64,000 bases of DNA. Source: Isoetes taiwanensis (taxonomy: Eukaryota > Streptophyta > Lycopodiopsida > Isoetales > Isoetaceae). Under the pieces are notes generated by a model. It did no database searches and was not told the origin of the DNA. It was given only the letters and a program-made list of their open reading frames with translations. A program made the position numbers and the translations under genes. Below are positions 21,069 through 33,143 of the stretch, one piece after another; the first letter of the stretch is position 1; each line of letters opens with the position of its first letter. Location of the stretch: positions 8,724,390 to 8,788,389 of the forward strand of contig JAJEKV010000030.1 in assembly GCA_021234155.1 (NCBI GenBank). The letters are read 5' to 3'.

Positions 21069-21131
21069 ACCACGCTTCCTATGGCTGGCTCTGCCACAAA
21101 CCACGCTTCCTATGGCTGGCTCTGCCACAAA
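21069..21131 (+). repeat. 31-bp tandem duplication
   Basis: CACGCTTCCTATGGCTGGCT followed by CTGCCACAAAC is repeated at 21071 and 21102 with period 31. Confidence 0.9.
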
Positions 21132-21649
21132 CCAGAGCCCGAAATCGGAGGCAATCGCAGTAAGGAGGCATTTTTTTGTTTAGGTTTTTGGCCCATCGCA
21201 TTCTACAGGAAAAAATAGATAAAATGATTTTTTTTTTTTTTTTTAAATTTGAAGGTATGTGACATTTTGACCCCAAAATAACATGTTAACATGAGTTATT
21301 TTGTTAGCTAATAGATAACGTGTTACAAATTTGGGATTAACGCGTTATCTGCTGACAAGTTGTAAGTAAACATGCAAAAATCTCAGCATGCAAAAGTCCA
21401 GCACCATGTCCTTGTAACATGCAAATTTAGCAACAAACGTAGAAGCTCCTTTTTTTATAATGGCAGGAAACTCATCGGGCAAATAAAAAACTTACACAAA
21501 TAAATTAACTTAGTTGATCCGAAATATGTGTGAATAGAACAATAACGTGTTTCCAATCAAAAACCGTATATTTCTAGCTTATGATTGTTGAATGTTACGT
21601 GGTGTAGTTGTATTGAAATACGTAGAACGCTGATGCTGGCATCTCAGTT

Positions 21650-21850
21650 TTGCTAAGAAAGGATATAAAGGTTTTTGCAATTGTTGAGGACTGGATTAGG
21701 AGTGCGCGTGAGCCCTGGCAGATGACAACCAGTGATTGCCATTCTAATTTGGTTTGGTTCATTGCAGCTGTTCGGCTCGGCATACCGATGAGATGGGGAT
21801 GCCGCCTTTGGTTCTTGTTTGCTTCATCTGCAGGGACGGCGTACAAGTGA
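21650..21850 (+). other. coding-like stretch, unrecognised
   Basis: A 66-codon open frame reads LRKDIKVFAIVEDWIRSARE, then QMTTSDCHSNLVWFIAAVRL, then RWGCRLWFLFASS. The composition looks like protein rather than chance, and the stop falls 8 bases before the gypsy LTR. It may be a gene fragment cut by that insertion. I do not recognise the family. Confidence 0.3.
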
Positions 21851-21857
21851 GTGATTG

Positions 21858-23381
21858 TGTGACGCTCCCTGAACATATACGGCACTCCAGACGTATACAA
21901 ACAGGGACTTCCCCCTCCCATGGCAACCAGCTCACCATGAGCAGGGCCCTCCGTCTAACTCGGACCATCCATAGAAAGATGCCCGGGTGAAGGACACGGA
22001 GGTGTCATTCGGCCCACGCCTTCAATGGGACTCCTAAGTCGCGGAAGCGTGAATACAAGGTCAGCATATAGCATAATCATATAACAAATAACCACCACGA
22101 AGGGTGGCACATCCATCCAACTGATGAGAACAGAGAAGATACATCTAAGGCTAAGGAAAACATCCCAAACCCAAGGTTCTACCCCGGCTCAGACTCCAAT
22201 GGGGATTGACTGACGGCTACGTCTCAGGAGTTCAGCAGACAGAATCTTAACATGGCGTTGGCTGGCATAGAACATTGGCTAGGGTTGTCCACTCCATCCG
22301 CCCCTCCTGTGCACACTTTGCAGATGAGCTAAATCAAGCTATGGCGCCATTGTAGCCTTCCGGAGACGCAATCCCAAGGAATCACCCTTCGGGACTACTC
22401 CAGGTTACATCTCCCCGATCCGATGAGGCAGGTCAGAGAAGTGTCCCCTTCCAGAGTCGCAGTGTATCCATGGGTGAGCTAGAGGACACGTGCCGCATCA
22501 GCGACCCCCGCATCCGTACCCGACTTACTCCCCTAACTTTATCTTCAAAGTACAGGATGATCACACCACTGTACCCAGGGAGTGTCAGACCCATACCCGG
22601 CCCTCTACGTGACCGGCTATTAGGCCTAGCTCACTGAAGGAGTCCCCGTAGCCTTTTATGCTCAGGCGAGACCCCACCCCACACTTCATCACTACGGCCC
22701 CTTGTCTGGTGCTTCAATGATGCCATAGATTCCACAGCTCGGTGGGATCTTGTACACAGGCCGCATCTAATGGGAATAATACAGGGCTCTATCTAGGAGC
22801 ATACTACCATACATGGGCTCAGAGGTCTCTACCCCCCCTTAATCCCTGTTTACAGGAGGAACTAGCAGAGAGACTACCAAATACATCCATACATCACAGA
22901 ACATGAACAAGAACAAAGAACAGTTCTAACTATCAAACAAGGGTTAATGAACAGCAAAAGACCAACAAAGAAGCCTAACAGAGGCGCTAGCCTACTAGAA
23001 TCACAACTAAGCTAACTATGTACTAACCGGAACCATAGCTAGCTCCACTATCCCCCTGGGTCGCCATCCTTCTGGCTGGAACAGGGTCGAACAGCATCTC
23101 AGGGTTGGGCAGCATCTCCTCCTCCATCTCCAATTGCCCCAAATCGACAATTTGGGTGTCCCATATTGGAAACCCTGCCTTGCCAATCGATTTGGGCCAA
23201 GTGGCATGTCATTAATTAACTAATTAAGCTAATTAGGTTAATTAGGACAAAAATACACTTAATTAGGTTAATCCCTTTTAGGTCAACCCCCTAGGTTAAC
23301 ATACCCCATGGTGGCGTATCCCTACTACGTGACGTGTCAGTATATTTATACGTATACCGTATAAATACGTGGAACGTCACA
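21858..23381 (-). repeat. gypsy LTR in reverse orientation
   Basis: It begins TGTGACGCTCCCTGAACATA and ends GGAACGTCACA, the reverse complement of the LTR of the 38.5-52.6 kb element. Shared blocks run through its length (AAAGTGTGCACAGGAGGGGC, GGATGCGGGGGTCGCTGATG in reverse). Length is 1524 bp against 1625 and 1631. It has diverged clearly more than those two have from each other, so it is an older copy of the same family. Element sequence continues on the right side only, making this its 3' LTR. Confidence 0.92.
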
Positions 23382-24640
23382 TTCTCCCCACCTTAGAAAT
23401 GATGTTGTCCTCAGCATCAAGACTGCTCTTGGTCTGGGCCAATACACGATAACGAGTTGCCGAAATAAATTTGCGGCAAGTGTGAACATAACTAGGTGGC
23501 TATGTCAAAGAGTCACTATGAACCTGGACTTAGAGTTGGTTGACAAGTGTTACTATCGTACATAATTACATGATAGGAATGGTGGATGTTGGAAGGACTT
23601 AGTAGTATCAAATACTACACAAGTGAGGCTATCAAGGATGTCGATTGTGACATCCAGATGTATGTCATATTGGAAGATGGTAGAATATTCGTACAAGGCT
23701 GGTGGAATATTACGTGACAATGTTTACAGAAGAAGCATAATGATATGCTTATATACGAAGATATTGGGTTAAGGTATGATCCATCAGAGATACGCACTCA
23801 AGCTATCCCAATGGTTGGAGTTGACTATCCAAGATACGTCGTACTAAGGGATATGGAAAGAGTTTAAATCAGTGAAAATAGCTAGAGTAAGTCTAGCATA
23901 TACGATGATGTTACATTCAAAAATACCCCGAGAATGGTTGGAAGGGTGTCGAAATAACCGATAATGAGAGCTTAAGTACTCAAAGGTTCTAGATACCAAT
24001 GAATTACTTCAGCGTTATAAGCTAAGGGCATTTATTCGGTTTTGGGGATAAAAAGATGTGTAAAATATCGCATCCCCCTGATGGAAAAAAAGAAGGAGTA
24101 CGATGACTTTGACGATTATACCTTTAGGGATAACCGAGTCGAGGGCAATACATAGGAATTCCAAGTCCCGATAAAATCAAGACGAGGTGTATTGATCAGA
24201 AGGGTTAAGATTATATAGACCAGTAGTCCATATAGTCGACGAGTTACCCTACACGCGGGGAACAATTCTAGGTACTGAAGTAGAAGCTGGAGGATCCGTT
24301 GCCTTGAGGCATAGACCCCTTAGAGGTTATGACTTTGAAACTCTTAAGAGTGTAAGGAACCGGATAATCTTATGGCGATTACTAACGAAGATCGAAACAT
24401 TGGATTTTCCTATTAATAGACCAGGAGGTTTTAGTGCCTCCGCTTCATTATGAGGGAGCCAAAGGCGACAAGATTTGAAGTAATCAAAAGTTGAAGTTGA
24501 CACGATAACTTAAGAAATTAAGCATGGTTAACATGGAGGACACAAAGGATCCTTAGTGAAAGAAGCCTTTAGAAAAGCTCTGCATGTGAGGTAATAGCCT
24601 TCAGAAAAATTGACAAAATTCAACCAAATAATTAAGCAAA
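23382..24640 (-). mobile_element. internal remnant of the minus-strand gypsy element
   Basis: Directly next to the LTR, TTCTCCCCACCTTAGAAATG is the reverse complement of a polypurine tract and matches the end of the internal region at 50900-50936. Beyond about 60 bases no similarity to the plus-strand element and no coding domain is visible. The right border is a guess, as no second LTR was found. Confidence 0.6.
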
Positions 24641-24845
24641 GATAATGTTTGAAGCCAGAATAAGAGTAGAAAATGAACATTCTATTTTAAACCCACTTGG
24701 TGAGCCATACAAAAAGCTGCTTTCCTCCATATGCAGAAAGCCTTGGATCTACAAGCGCCAACATAAGAAGAGAGGTCCAAGACATGTCCTCAACAGCACT
24801 AAACTAATCGGCAATCAATACCAAAATAATAATTAGAAGCAGATC

Positions 24846-25762
24846 CTAACTATCAGCAAGTTTTAGAGTGGTCCGATCAAAAGTACGAGACACCCATCCT
24901 TCTTTGGTAACCTCCACGATCTTTGTCTTGATACAAGCTATGGCAAAATTCTTGTATAACTCTGACCCTTTAGCTTTGGACTTTGCAAGAGCAAGAAATG
25001 CATTGTTGTTTTCTCGTTTGGAGTTGCTGCAGAAATTTAAGATCTCGAAAGGTGTAACTTCATCTAATCTTTCTTTTTCCAATGCAACTAAACAGACATT
25101 TTTATACATTGCAGACCCTAGTGAGGCAAAATCCTTTAAAGCCTGGCCATTAATAACCTGCACAACATAAAATTCAATGGTAGTCATTAAAAACAGCTTA
25201 GACAACCAACATTTAAGTATAAAGCATGTTACCTGCATCTTAGAGTCATGAATAATCTTGCAGGCTTCAGATTCTGTAAGCGGAGAGAGGCGATTGATTG
25301 GCCAACGTATGTACCATGCCTTCATGTCACTTTCCAAGTCTCCAAATGTGTCAACTCCAGCACATGGTGGATATGGCAGTGCCACCTCACCACAATCCTC
25401 ATCCACAACTTACACAATCAAGGAAACATTGCCATCGCCAATTAATACACCATGAATGAGGCCCTCTGGATCCACACGATGGATTTTTCCCACTCAGACA
25501 AGGGTACAAGCATTATATTGGTGGAACTAGCCTCCTTGCTAATGTTGCTACAACTTTGTACCCCTCCCATAAATTTCTTGATGCTGCCATCATTCTTTTC
25601 TTTGCCTGGATCTATGCCATTAATTATGCAGAGCTCCATTAACTGTGCTTTGGTGGGTTGCACACTAGGATGTTCAATCCCCTTTCTTCTGAGCACCTCA
25701 ATCAACTTCGACCTGGTATGGCCCTGATTTGTGGCGCCCTCTGGGCGCCCTGCTTTACTCAT
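24846..25762 (-). pseudogene. broken gene with DUF8039-like (plant transposon-associated) domain
   Basis: From the ATG at 25762: GRPEGATNQGHTRSKLIEVL ... KAQLMELCIINGIDPG, a charged N-terminus. After a frameshift near 25480 and an in-frame TAA near 25408 follow EVALPYPPCAGVDTFGD and MKAWYIRWP, which resemble the LP.P.g.dT.Gd....f..WP pattern of the DUF8039 region in plant En/Spm-related proteins. A clean 75-bp phase-0 intron (25158-25232; donor GCAG|GTAAC, acceptor TTGTGCAG) joins to a C-terminal exon ending KLADS. The last exon (ALKDFASLGSAMYKN ... GSELYKNFAIACIKTK) is not recognised. The preserved splice sites suggest fairly recent decay. The family call is weak. Confidence 0.4.
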
Positions 25763-28439
25763 GCTTCTAGTTGATCAACACAGATAATTTTCATGCTTTA
25801 TATGGCCAGATACAGATTAAGGTAACCCAACTAACTATCAGTAGCTTAAACTAGACGGGGAAATGATGCTTAATAAGACATTATGGCAATTACAAGAAGA
25901 ATAGATTAAATATGTTTACCTGGAAAAAGCTTTCTTCGAAATTTCTCTGCCAAAATGTGATAATCCAGCTCATGTTTGTACGAATCCTTTGGTTCTCAAT
26001 CGGATCAGTTAGGGATCAATCATTTCCCAGTATATAGACGGAAGTGGTCATGGATTAGGGTTCCGCAATTCTTCACGCTGTTTATTTTTAGGTTAACCTT
26101 ATTTCATGTATTATACAATAGCCCGGCCATTGAAACTGAAAAAATCGAGGCCAAATACTCTTTAAAACTTGCTAAAATATTAATTTACCCCTTACCCTGG
26201 TGTCATGGGTTTCATCAAACGAGGCATTGCACGATAGAGGAAGTGGGATGCCTATCCTGGCTTCCACTATGGAGCCATTCAACCATGAATCTATTCTGCC
26301 AGTTCAATATATTCTTCGAGAAATATGCATTCTGCCAATGCGAACAGCCAAAGATAAAAAAATGATTGCGTTCGAGACTATCACAGCAACATTGCCAGAT
26401 AGGCTTCTTCAGTTGCATAAGTGTGGTAATGTTCCAGTATGGCCCCTTGTAGATGATATTGTGGCAATTATGAACTTGTTCACAAGTTCATACTTAGATA
26501 AGTTGATACTATCTGAAAATTACCATAGACTTCTTAATATTTAGCCAGCAATGAGCTTTCTTAATATAACTGCATGAGTTCATGAAAATTCCATAATCTA
26601 GAGTTTGGAATTCAAATTATGGGTGATGTTTAACCAAGAGACTTTAGAATAATTTTGTAAGTGGCCATTGCTTTTAAATACAGGACAATATTAACAAATA
26701 GAATGTTAACAAAATCTCAGGCCAGGTGTTGTTCTAATTTGGAATGTACAGATGACGAAGCAGTATAATTGTAGAATGGATATGGCTCAATGATTTGGCT
26801 GAGATCGATGCTTTCAAATACTGTATTGGATAAAGGTACCTCCTTAACCGGCTGCTCAGAAGAATCAATTGAAGTTCAGAGTTTTGCTTATGAATAAATA
26901 TTTTTCGATGTGTTACTGTTCATTTGGGTTTAAAAGAAATATTATTCACTGAATTTTATGATAAATAAGTTGCAATGGTTGGATTCGGTTGGCAAAATAT
27001 TAAAGAGAAGAGGTAAACATTCGAATAAAAGCAAAAGCAACTTGACGTGAAGCTCTACTTGTCAATCATCAAATATTCAAATTTTCAAACTATTAAATTT
27101 TGAATTATTGAGGGTTATAACACTTGTATCTATTTGCTTCATGGAAAATATGTTATAAACGTGGGGAAATCAACCGTGAAATCTTTGCACGAAGCAGCTC
27201 ACGGTTTGAACATTAATGATATTGTGAATGTCAAAATTTATTAGCTCGTAAGATTCCTATGTTGTCACCTCTCATATTTCTATTGGTTTATAAAATAACA
27301 AATTATGTATGGTCATGAAGCCATGTTCTGGACTTGAAGGTTGGTGAATGCATGGCACGAATCTTTGACCTAATGATGTTTTTGATGAACGATTGGTCAT
27401 GAATATTTTACCTAGTGATTTTATAAGAAAAATTAATTAAGGTCACATAAAGCATTGAGATTTATGTTGGTTAAAATATAGGTCGGGCAGGCCAATTGGA
27501 TCCAAGAGAATAATTAAGAACAGCTAACATTGCATCTGTCAGTTGAGGAATATCAAAGTCTTATGCTCAACACTGTTTTATGTTCTACACTCGGACATTA
27601 TAGTTGCTTCAAGCGGCTGCTTGACACTGATGTTCTTTGCCATACATCTATAACTCCTCACCATTCGGATAAAATATGTGCATGCTCTCATACGTATACT
27701 AACTAGTATATCATAGAATACGTTGAAAAAAATAGTACAAAATATACACTTGGCCCAATATAAAACTACGCTACATATACTAATAGAAAACAAGAATAAA
27801 GCATAGACACCATGCAACCATTAAACAAGGTCAGTATACATAATACAAGTTTATAACTATAATTAAGTATCACGCTCTAAAAGTATGGCAAAATTAGATA
27901 TAATATTCAGAATTACTTAACTTAAAAGACTATGCTTAAAGTCAGTAGTGACATTAAGGATTGAAACAAGTATATTAAGAAAACAACTGCATAAACCAAT
28001 ATAATGGACTGCTAACAAAGTAACAAGCATAGTGAATAAGCAAGTGCCAAAAACCATAGCACATTTGCAAAATCATACATGGTTTTTCAAAAACTTGGGA
28101 GGATTAAAACTAGCTTAAAAACTGTATATGATAATGATAACTAATATGTAAAATCATCTTAAATTATAATATTGATAATGCACGCTTAAGAATCACCCAT
28201 TAAACTAGTAATAATTTTAGGAAACTCGTGTTAGATGTAAAATCAATATAAGAACTATGATCATACTAATAGTGATTATGAAAGCCATATGGTTTTTTTT
28301 TACATTCTGAATTGCATGTAGTAAAAACCACTCTTATACTGGTTTCCATCATGATTATGAATGCGACTTAATTTTTGGGGGCCTTGTGGATGATATATGA
28401 AGGGAGGTGTATTCATGGCAGGTGGTCAAATGCAATAAA
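25763..28439. other. AT-rich intergenic region
   Basis: No gene recognised. A frame around 26270-26544 (REICILPMRTAKDKKMIAFE, then PVWPLVDDIVAIMNLF) has protein-like composition but no known motif and no clear start. Confidence 0.4.
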
Positions 28440-29075
28440 ATGCATATTCTCATTGGAAATGCTTCATTGATATGTATACAAAGTGTGGGAGCTTGGAGGA
28501 GACAAAGAAAGCTTATGACGACTTGTCTTCTTGTGACCCGATTTCATGGAATTCATTGATAGATGGACTTGCTGACCACAATGAAAGCATCACTTCACTA
28601 GAATGCTATTTAGTTATGCTGAGTGAGGGTGAAGAGCTAGATAAAATCACGTTTCATAGCATCTTGAAAGCATGCGGCAATGTGGGGACGATATATTAAG
28701 GTAGGCAAATTCATGAGCAGGTAATTGAAAAGGGTCTTGGCTTTGATGTTTTTGTTGGGAGCACCCTTGTAGATATGTATAGCAAGTGCAATAGCATGGA
28801 GGAGGCGGGCAAAACATTTCATGGAGTGCTGTGAAGGACGTTTTTCAGAAGCTGAAGAATTATTTCGTAAGTTTTGAGCACAATGTTTATGGCTGGGTAC
28901 CATTGCTTGATGCCTGCAAGATGCATGGTATAAAGGAACTAGGAAAATGATGCTTTGGAAAAGTATTACGCTTGGATTCCCATTATGCTACAGGATATGT
29001 GTTGATTTCAAACATGTATGCCGATGACTATATGGGAGACATATTGTGTAGGGTTCTAGTAAAACATGTGGGGCA
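28440..29075 (+). pseudogene. PPR protein pseudogene fragment 1
   Basis: PLS-type PPR motifs are readable: MYTKCGSLEETKKAYDDL, DPISWNSLIDGLADHN, ITFHSILKACGN, then after a TAA at about 28697 GRQIHEQVIEKGLGFDVFVG and DMYSKCNSMEEAGKTF. An E-domain piece follows in another frame (GRFSEAEELFRKF, and 28893-29040 with LDACKMHG and ISNMYADDY). Motifs between the two halves are missing. The fragment is unrelated in detail to the intact PPR gene but closely related to fragment 2. Confidence 0.85.
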
Positions 29076-30570
29076 TCTTACAACGTGAGGACCCTGATTG
29101 TGGGAATGTGAATTATCCTCGACGAACTGAGATATGCATTCCATGTCAATTATTCACTGACACTATTTTTCTAATGGTTTTGTTACAAATGCAGTGTAAT
29201 AAATGCGGAATCAGGCGTGGCCAGCTAGGCGATGCTGTTGTATAAGCGTACATGGAAGTATGAAAATTGTGAGGAGCGATGTACATACATCAACAGTTCC
29301 ATCACCAGTGATAAGATATCTATGTCACAGATAATGCCTAATTTAAAGTGATACCTTGCATGTATTGCATTAAGAGAAATACTGTGTAGGTTATTCCATT
29401 CTATTGTTTCAATAATAATCCAATGCCCAAGGAGGTTTGTTCAGCATATCCTGGTTTCCTTGATGTTTTTCTCGTGGTTAAAAAACCACTTCACAATAAT
29501 GATAAGGAGCTCAAAGATCTTCTGACTTCTTTACACCAGAATTTGCTCTTAACTTCAAATCTTGCTTTCATGATATTTTTACCAGAGAATGCTAATGCTA
29601 ATTATATTTGTAACTCCAAAAACTTGCTGGATTTATAATGGTATTACGGGGGCAAAGCAAACCTTTGCAATTTGGTACATTTGTTGTAGAAGTGTCTTGG
29701 CGTTTGTAACTTGGATAATTAAATGCAGATTATACACTTTCTATTTTATCTTAACCAATAAAGGTGTACTCTGCCATCTTTGGATGGCATTGCTGAATTC
29801 TGTTAGACTTCCTCCCCCCACATAATTCAATACATTTCCTTGTAACAACTCGAACAGATTGGGGGTGCAGAGCGCGTGAATTTTGCTCGGGTTTGATGCC
29901 AGATAATGGCGCTGGCATCTCGCAGCAGGGAATGTTATCTATTCATTTAGGTTTTATGAGCGAGATTGGCCCTAGATCGGACGAGGATATGATCAACCAT
30001 TACTATACAATTTATAATATGTTGCTGAAAGTGGGGGATTGTCTGCCCGCAACTCCACCCTGAGGTATGCCTGTGGCTCAGTACATTACCCACAATTTTA
30101 AGATTCAAGCTAACTGGAAATAATTGGTAAACTGATTTATCAATACTGGATTCTATAAAGAAGCAGCATTATATAAATTGCTTATAAGTCACATAGGATT
30201 TGTGTAACATCATAATCTGTATTGGCAACACCAGGTACTATGGTGGTATATAGCATGCACCCTTTTGGATGGCTATGCTATTTGTATCTCACCTTAACCT
30301 TCTACCATCACAGGCCTTCTGTAACAAACCATTTACCTGCTATTAAAACATGTGTAACAGTTATAATATATGTAAATTGATCCATATGCGGCTGAGTTAT
30401 TTTCATGTGTAACAGTTTTAATAAATTGAAATTGACAAATCAGGATAAATTTGATTTAATTTGATAAATTTTTGTTTGGAATACAATCAGGATGCATTTT
30501 GTGTGGCTGTTTGGCTAGATTAGGTTTAAGTAATTCTTGACTGTCTGACCTTTTTACACGTAAATTACAG
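29076..30570. other. intergenic, nothing firm
   Basis: A 71-codon frame at 29423-29638 (VCSAYPGFLDVFLVVKKP) and a stretch near 29895-30035 look slightly protein-like. Neither is assigned. The rest is AT-rich. Confidence 0.35.
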
Positions 30571-30978
30571 TGTTGCTAAAGAAGGAAAAAGACTTGCAGA
30601 ACAACTTGTTGCAACATTTGCAGCTTCCCATGATCCTTTTGGAGATGCTGGTGAAGTCCTAGCCTCTGCAGCATTATGGTTACAGACAATGAAATCTCGG
30701 ATGCAAAATGCTCGGATGCAAAATGCTGGGGATGGTTCTCCAAGTCTGCAAATGAATGGGGGACCTGCAGCTTCTTTAATGCCATTTGGAGGTAAGCTGT
30801 TTAACTTCAGAGGCTATTTCATTTAGATGGAGCTGATAGGCCTTTGATCGCCATATACATAGATTATTCACGAGGAAGTTATCTGCCACGTATCAGCCCT
30901 AATGGTCATCTTGGCACTAGGACGCATCCAAATTTGAGAGATGAAGATTATAAAGATAGGCCCGGTAATTTTCTAAGG
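30571..30978 (+). other. candidate exons of an unrecognised gene
   Basis: 30571-30791 is open (AKEGKRLAEQLVATFAASHD, then FGDAGEVLASAALWLQTMKS) between acceptor AAATTACAG and donor G|GTAAGC. 30827-30978 is also open (PLIAIYIDYSRGSYLPRISP, then RTHPNLRDEDYKDRPG) with donor AGG|GTAGGT. Only 35 bases lie between them, too short for a plant intron, so at most one of the inner splice sites is real or the copy has collapsed. The family is not recognised. Confidence 0.35.
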
Positions 30979-31084
30979 GTAGGTAACATTTGAGTAAATG
31001 GAAACATATATCAGTATCTTTGATCTTGTGATTTTTAGGAATTTGGAGATCCTAAAGCTATCTCGGCCTCATCAAGCTTGTATT

Positions 31085-32525
31085 GCCCATGTTGTTGGGC
31101 AGCCGCTCCAGAAGCCGTCTAACTACCTACTAGCTGAAGATGATGCCAGAAGGAAGGCGGGCCCAATCCGCAAGGGAGTGGGTCTATTGGATCATGAGCA
31201 GGTAACTGGAAAGGGTCTTGGCTTTGAAGTTTTTGTTGGGAGCGCCCTTGTGGATTATGTATAGCAAGTGCGGTAGCATTGAGGAGGCGGGCAAAACATT
31301 TTATGGGGTGACAACTCAAAATGTGATGTCATGGAGTGCCATATGCACAGTTAGGCAATGCCATGTTGACTCTACTTTAGGGTGAAATCACACTTGTGCC
31401 CGCCCAGGATCTGAAATTTTCATCCGCCAATAAAATTCTTGCGTTTCAAATTCTTGGGCGCCCCCTCTATCACACTCAGGGTGCCCGAGACGCAAGATTT
31501 CCTGGGCAGGGTGCGGATTTCTGGGCGGGGGTTATCCCCTGACCAAGATCTTGGGCACCGCCACGTCGAAGCCACGTTTGCAGAGAAATATCGAAGAAGA
31601 AAGATTAGGGTTCTTACTGCTTCAACAGATACTCGGTTTAGAAAGATTCATCAGTAGTTTCGCGCAGAATGAAGCCGGATTTGTGAAAAACACTCGCAAT
31701 GATGCATGGACAGTAAAAGTCCGAACTATCAGAACCTAAAGATCGAGCTAACCCAGCCCAAAATCAGTAGAAAGCTAACCCAGAACTTGTAGAAAGCTAA
31801 TCCGTAGTGATTTTCAGGAATTTGGGCAATTCTAGAACAGAATCGGAGCTGCAGCATGTCGATTTAGGGTTCTTCGATTTTAGGGTTCTTCAAGCTCCGA
31901 CTGTTTTCATGTATAAAAATCTTTGACGTGGCATGTCATTTTTGGGCGCAAGTCTGATACCGCTATCTTGGCCATCTTCATCCCCTGTCCAAGACATAAA
32001 AAACTCAATCCTGGGCGGGCTATAGTGTGATTTCACCCTTAGTTTGAAGGCATGTAATCAGATGGTATAAAACCAAATGGTGCAACTTTTGTTAGTGTTC
32101 TTACTGTTCACTATCATGCAAGCTTGGTAGATGAAGGTCGGGTTTTTGAATCGATGAGAAATTGCAATGGCATAAAATTTAATATATTACATTTGACATG
32201 CATGATTAATCTTTTGGGCCATGAAGGACGTTTTTCAGAAGCTGAAGAATTACTTTGAAGTTCTGTGCATGTTGTTTCTGGCTGGATAGCATTGATGCCT
32301 GCAAGATGCATGGTAATAAGAAACTAGGGAAACAATGCTCTGGAAAAATATTACGTTTGGATTCCTGTTATGTTGCAAATCCCCAAGATGAAAAAAAAGG
32401 CGTTCTAGTTATTGAGCATGTCCATTTTGCATCTTTTTGGGAATGTGCTCCTAATGAAGTTTTTAGTGTTGACACAATCTTATGGTCCAAATATTTCAGA
32501 ACAAGAAGCGGCACATATTAAGGTA
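31085..32525 (+). pseudogene. PPR protein pseudogene fragment 2, split by a MITE
   Basis: HEQVTGKGLGFEVFVGSALV (31193-31252) closely matches fragment 1. The next motif, VMSWSA, runs into the MITE at 31380. Behind it the protein continues: SDGIKPNGATFVSVLTV, ASLVDEGRVFESM, INLLGHEGRFSEAEEL and an E-domain remnant. Stops and frameshifts are frequent. Removing the MITE and one TTA joins the two parts sensibly, so the pseudogene existed before the insertion. Confidence 0.85.
31380..32038. mobile_element. Harbinger-like MITE with TTA target duplication
   Basis: The ends GGGTGAAATCACACTTGTGC and the reverse complement of GCTATAGTGTGATTTCACCC pair over about 31 bases (the inner part is CCCGCCCAGGAT on both sides). 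The 659-bp element is flanked by TTA at 31377-31379 and 32039-32041. TTA duplication with G-rich terminal inverted repeats is typical of PIF/Harbinger elements. No transposase is present. Confidence 0.92.
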
Positions 32526-32898
32526 GAGAAATGCATCATATTACTTAATGCATTTCCTGATTTTTAGATTCAGTACGAGTAGCCTTTGCAGTGCAGTGAT
32601 TTTCTGTTCATTTCTTATGTCTGAGTAGTATTCTTATGACTTCTTTCTAATCTTTTTATTGAGATCACGACAACTATCATCTTTTAGCTTTACCCCAACT
32701 TGAAAAACCAGATTTGCTTTATCCTGAAGAATAATTATGGAAATGGTCCATCTAAAACTTTTGGGCTAATCATATTCATACCATTCACAAGGCTCAATAT
32801 TAAACAGAAAAATCCACTACGAAACGATCGACAAAAAACATGAAAACACATTCTCGAGCCATTAGAGGGCAACGCCTTGTGCGTAGCACCTTGGTTTT
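32526..32898. other. gap between PPR fragment and P450 copy 2
   Basis: AT-rich sequence without recognisable features. The inverted duplication starts at its right end. Confidence 0.5.
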
Positions 32899-33091
32899 AT
32901 AATGCATGGATCAGCAGCTAAATGTGTGTGCGCGTGTATTTGTTCTTGTCGATTTGGATACCATTGAATCCAATTTCTTGTCTCCATTGACCTGATGGGG
33001 TAAGACATGGCCAGCCAGGTGGATGCCCTACATGCTCTGCAGCTAAAATTAGCTTGTCAATAAGACAGGTTGTGTCTTGGCATGATCTGGG

Positions 33092-33099
33092 ATATATAA
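33092..33099 (+). promoter_or_regulatory. TATA box of P450 copy 2
   Basis: ATATATAAA in the context GATCTGGGATATATAAACGC lies about 45 bp before the ATG at 33144. The same arrangement is seen in copy 1. Confidence 0.7.
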
Positions 33100-33143
33100 A
33101 CGCAGGGCGCAATTTTTTTTTTTTAAATCTGTGCAATTGGACG

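Larger units (their letters stand above)
20366..21857. other. intergenic with small tandem repeats
   Basis: Contains the two tandem duplications listed below, an A/T run at 21228-21245, and a coding-like stretch at 21650-21850. No intact gene is recognised. Confidence 0.5.
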
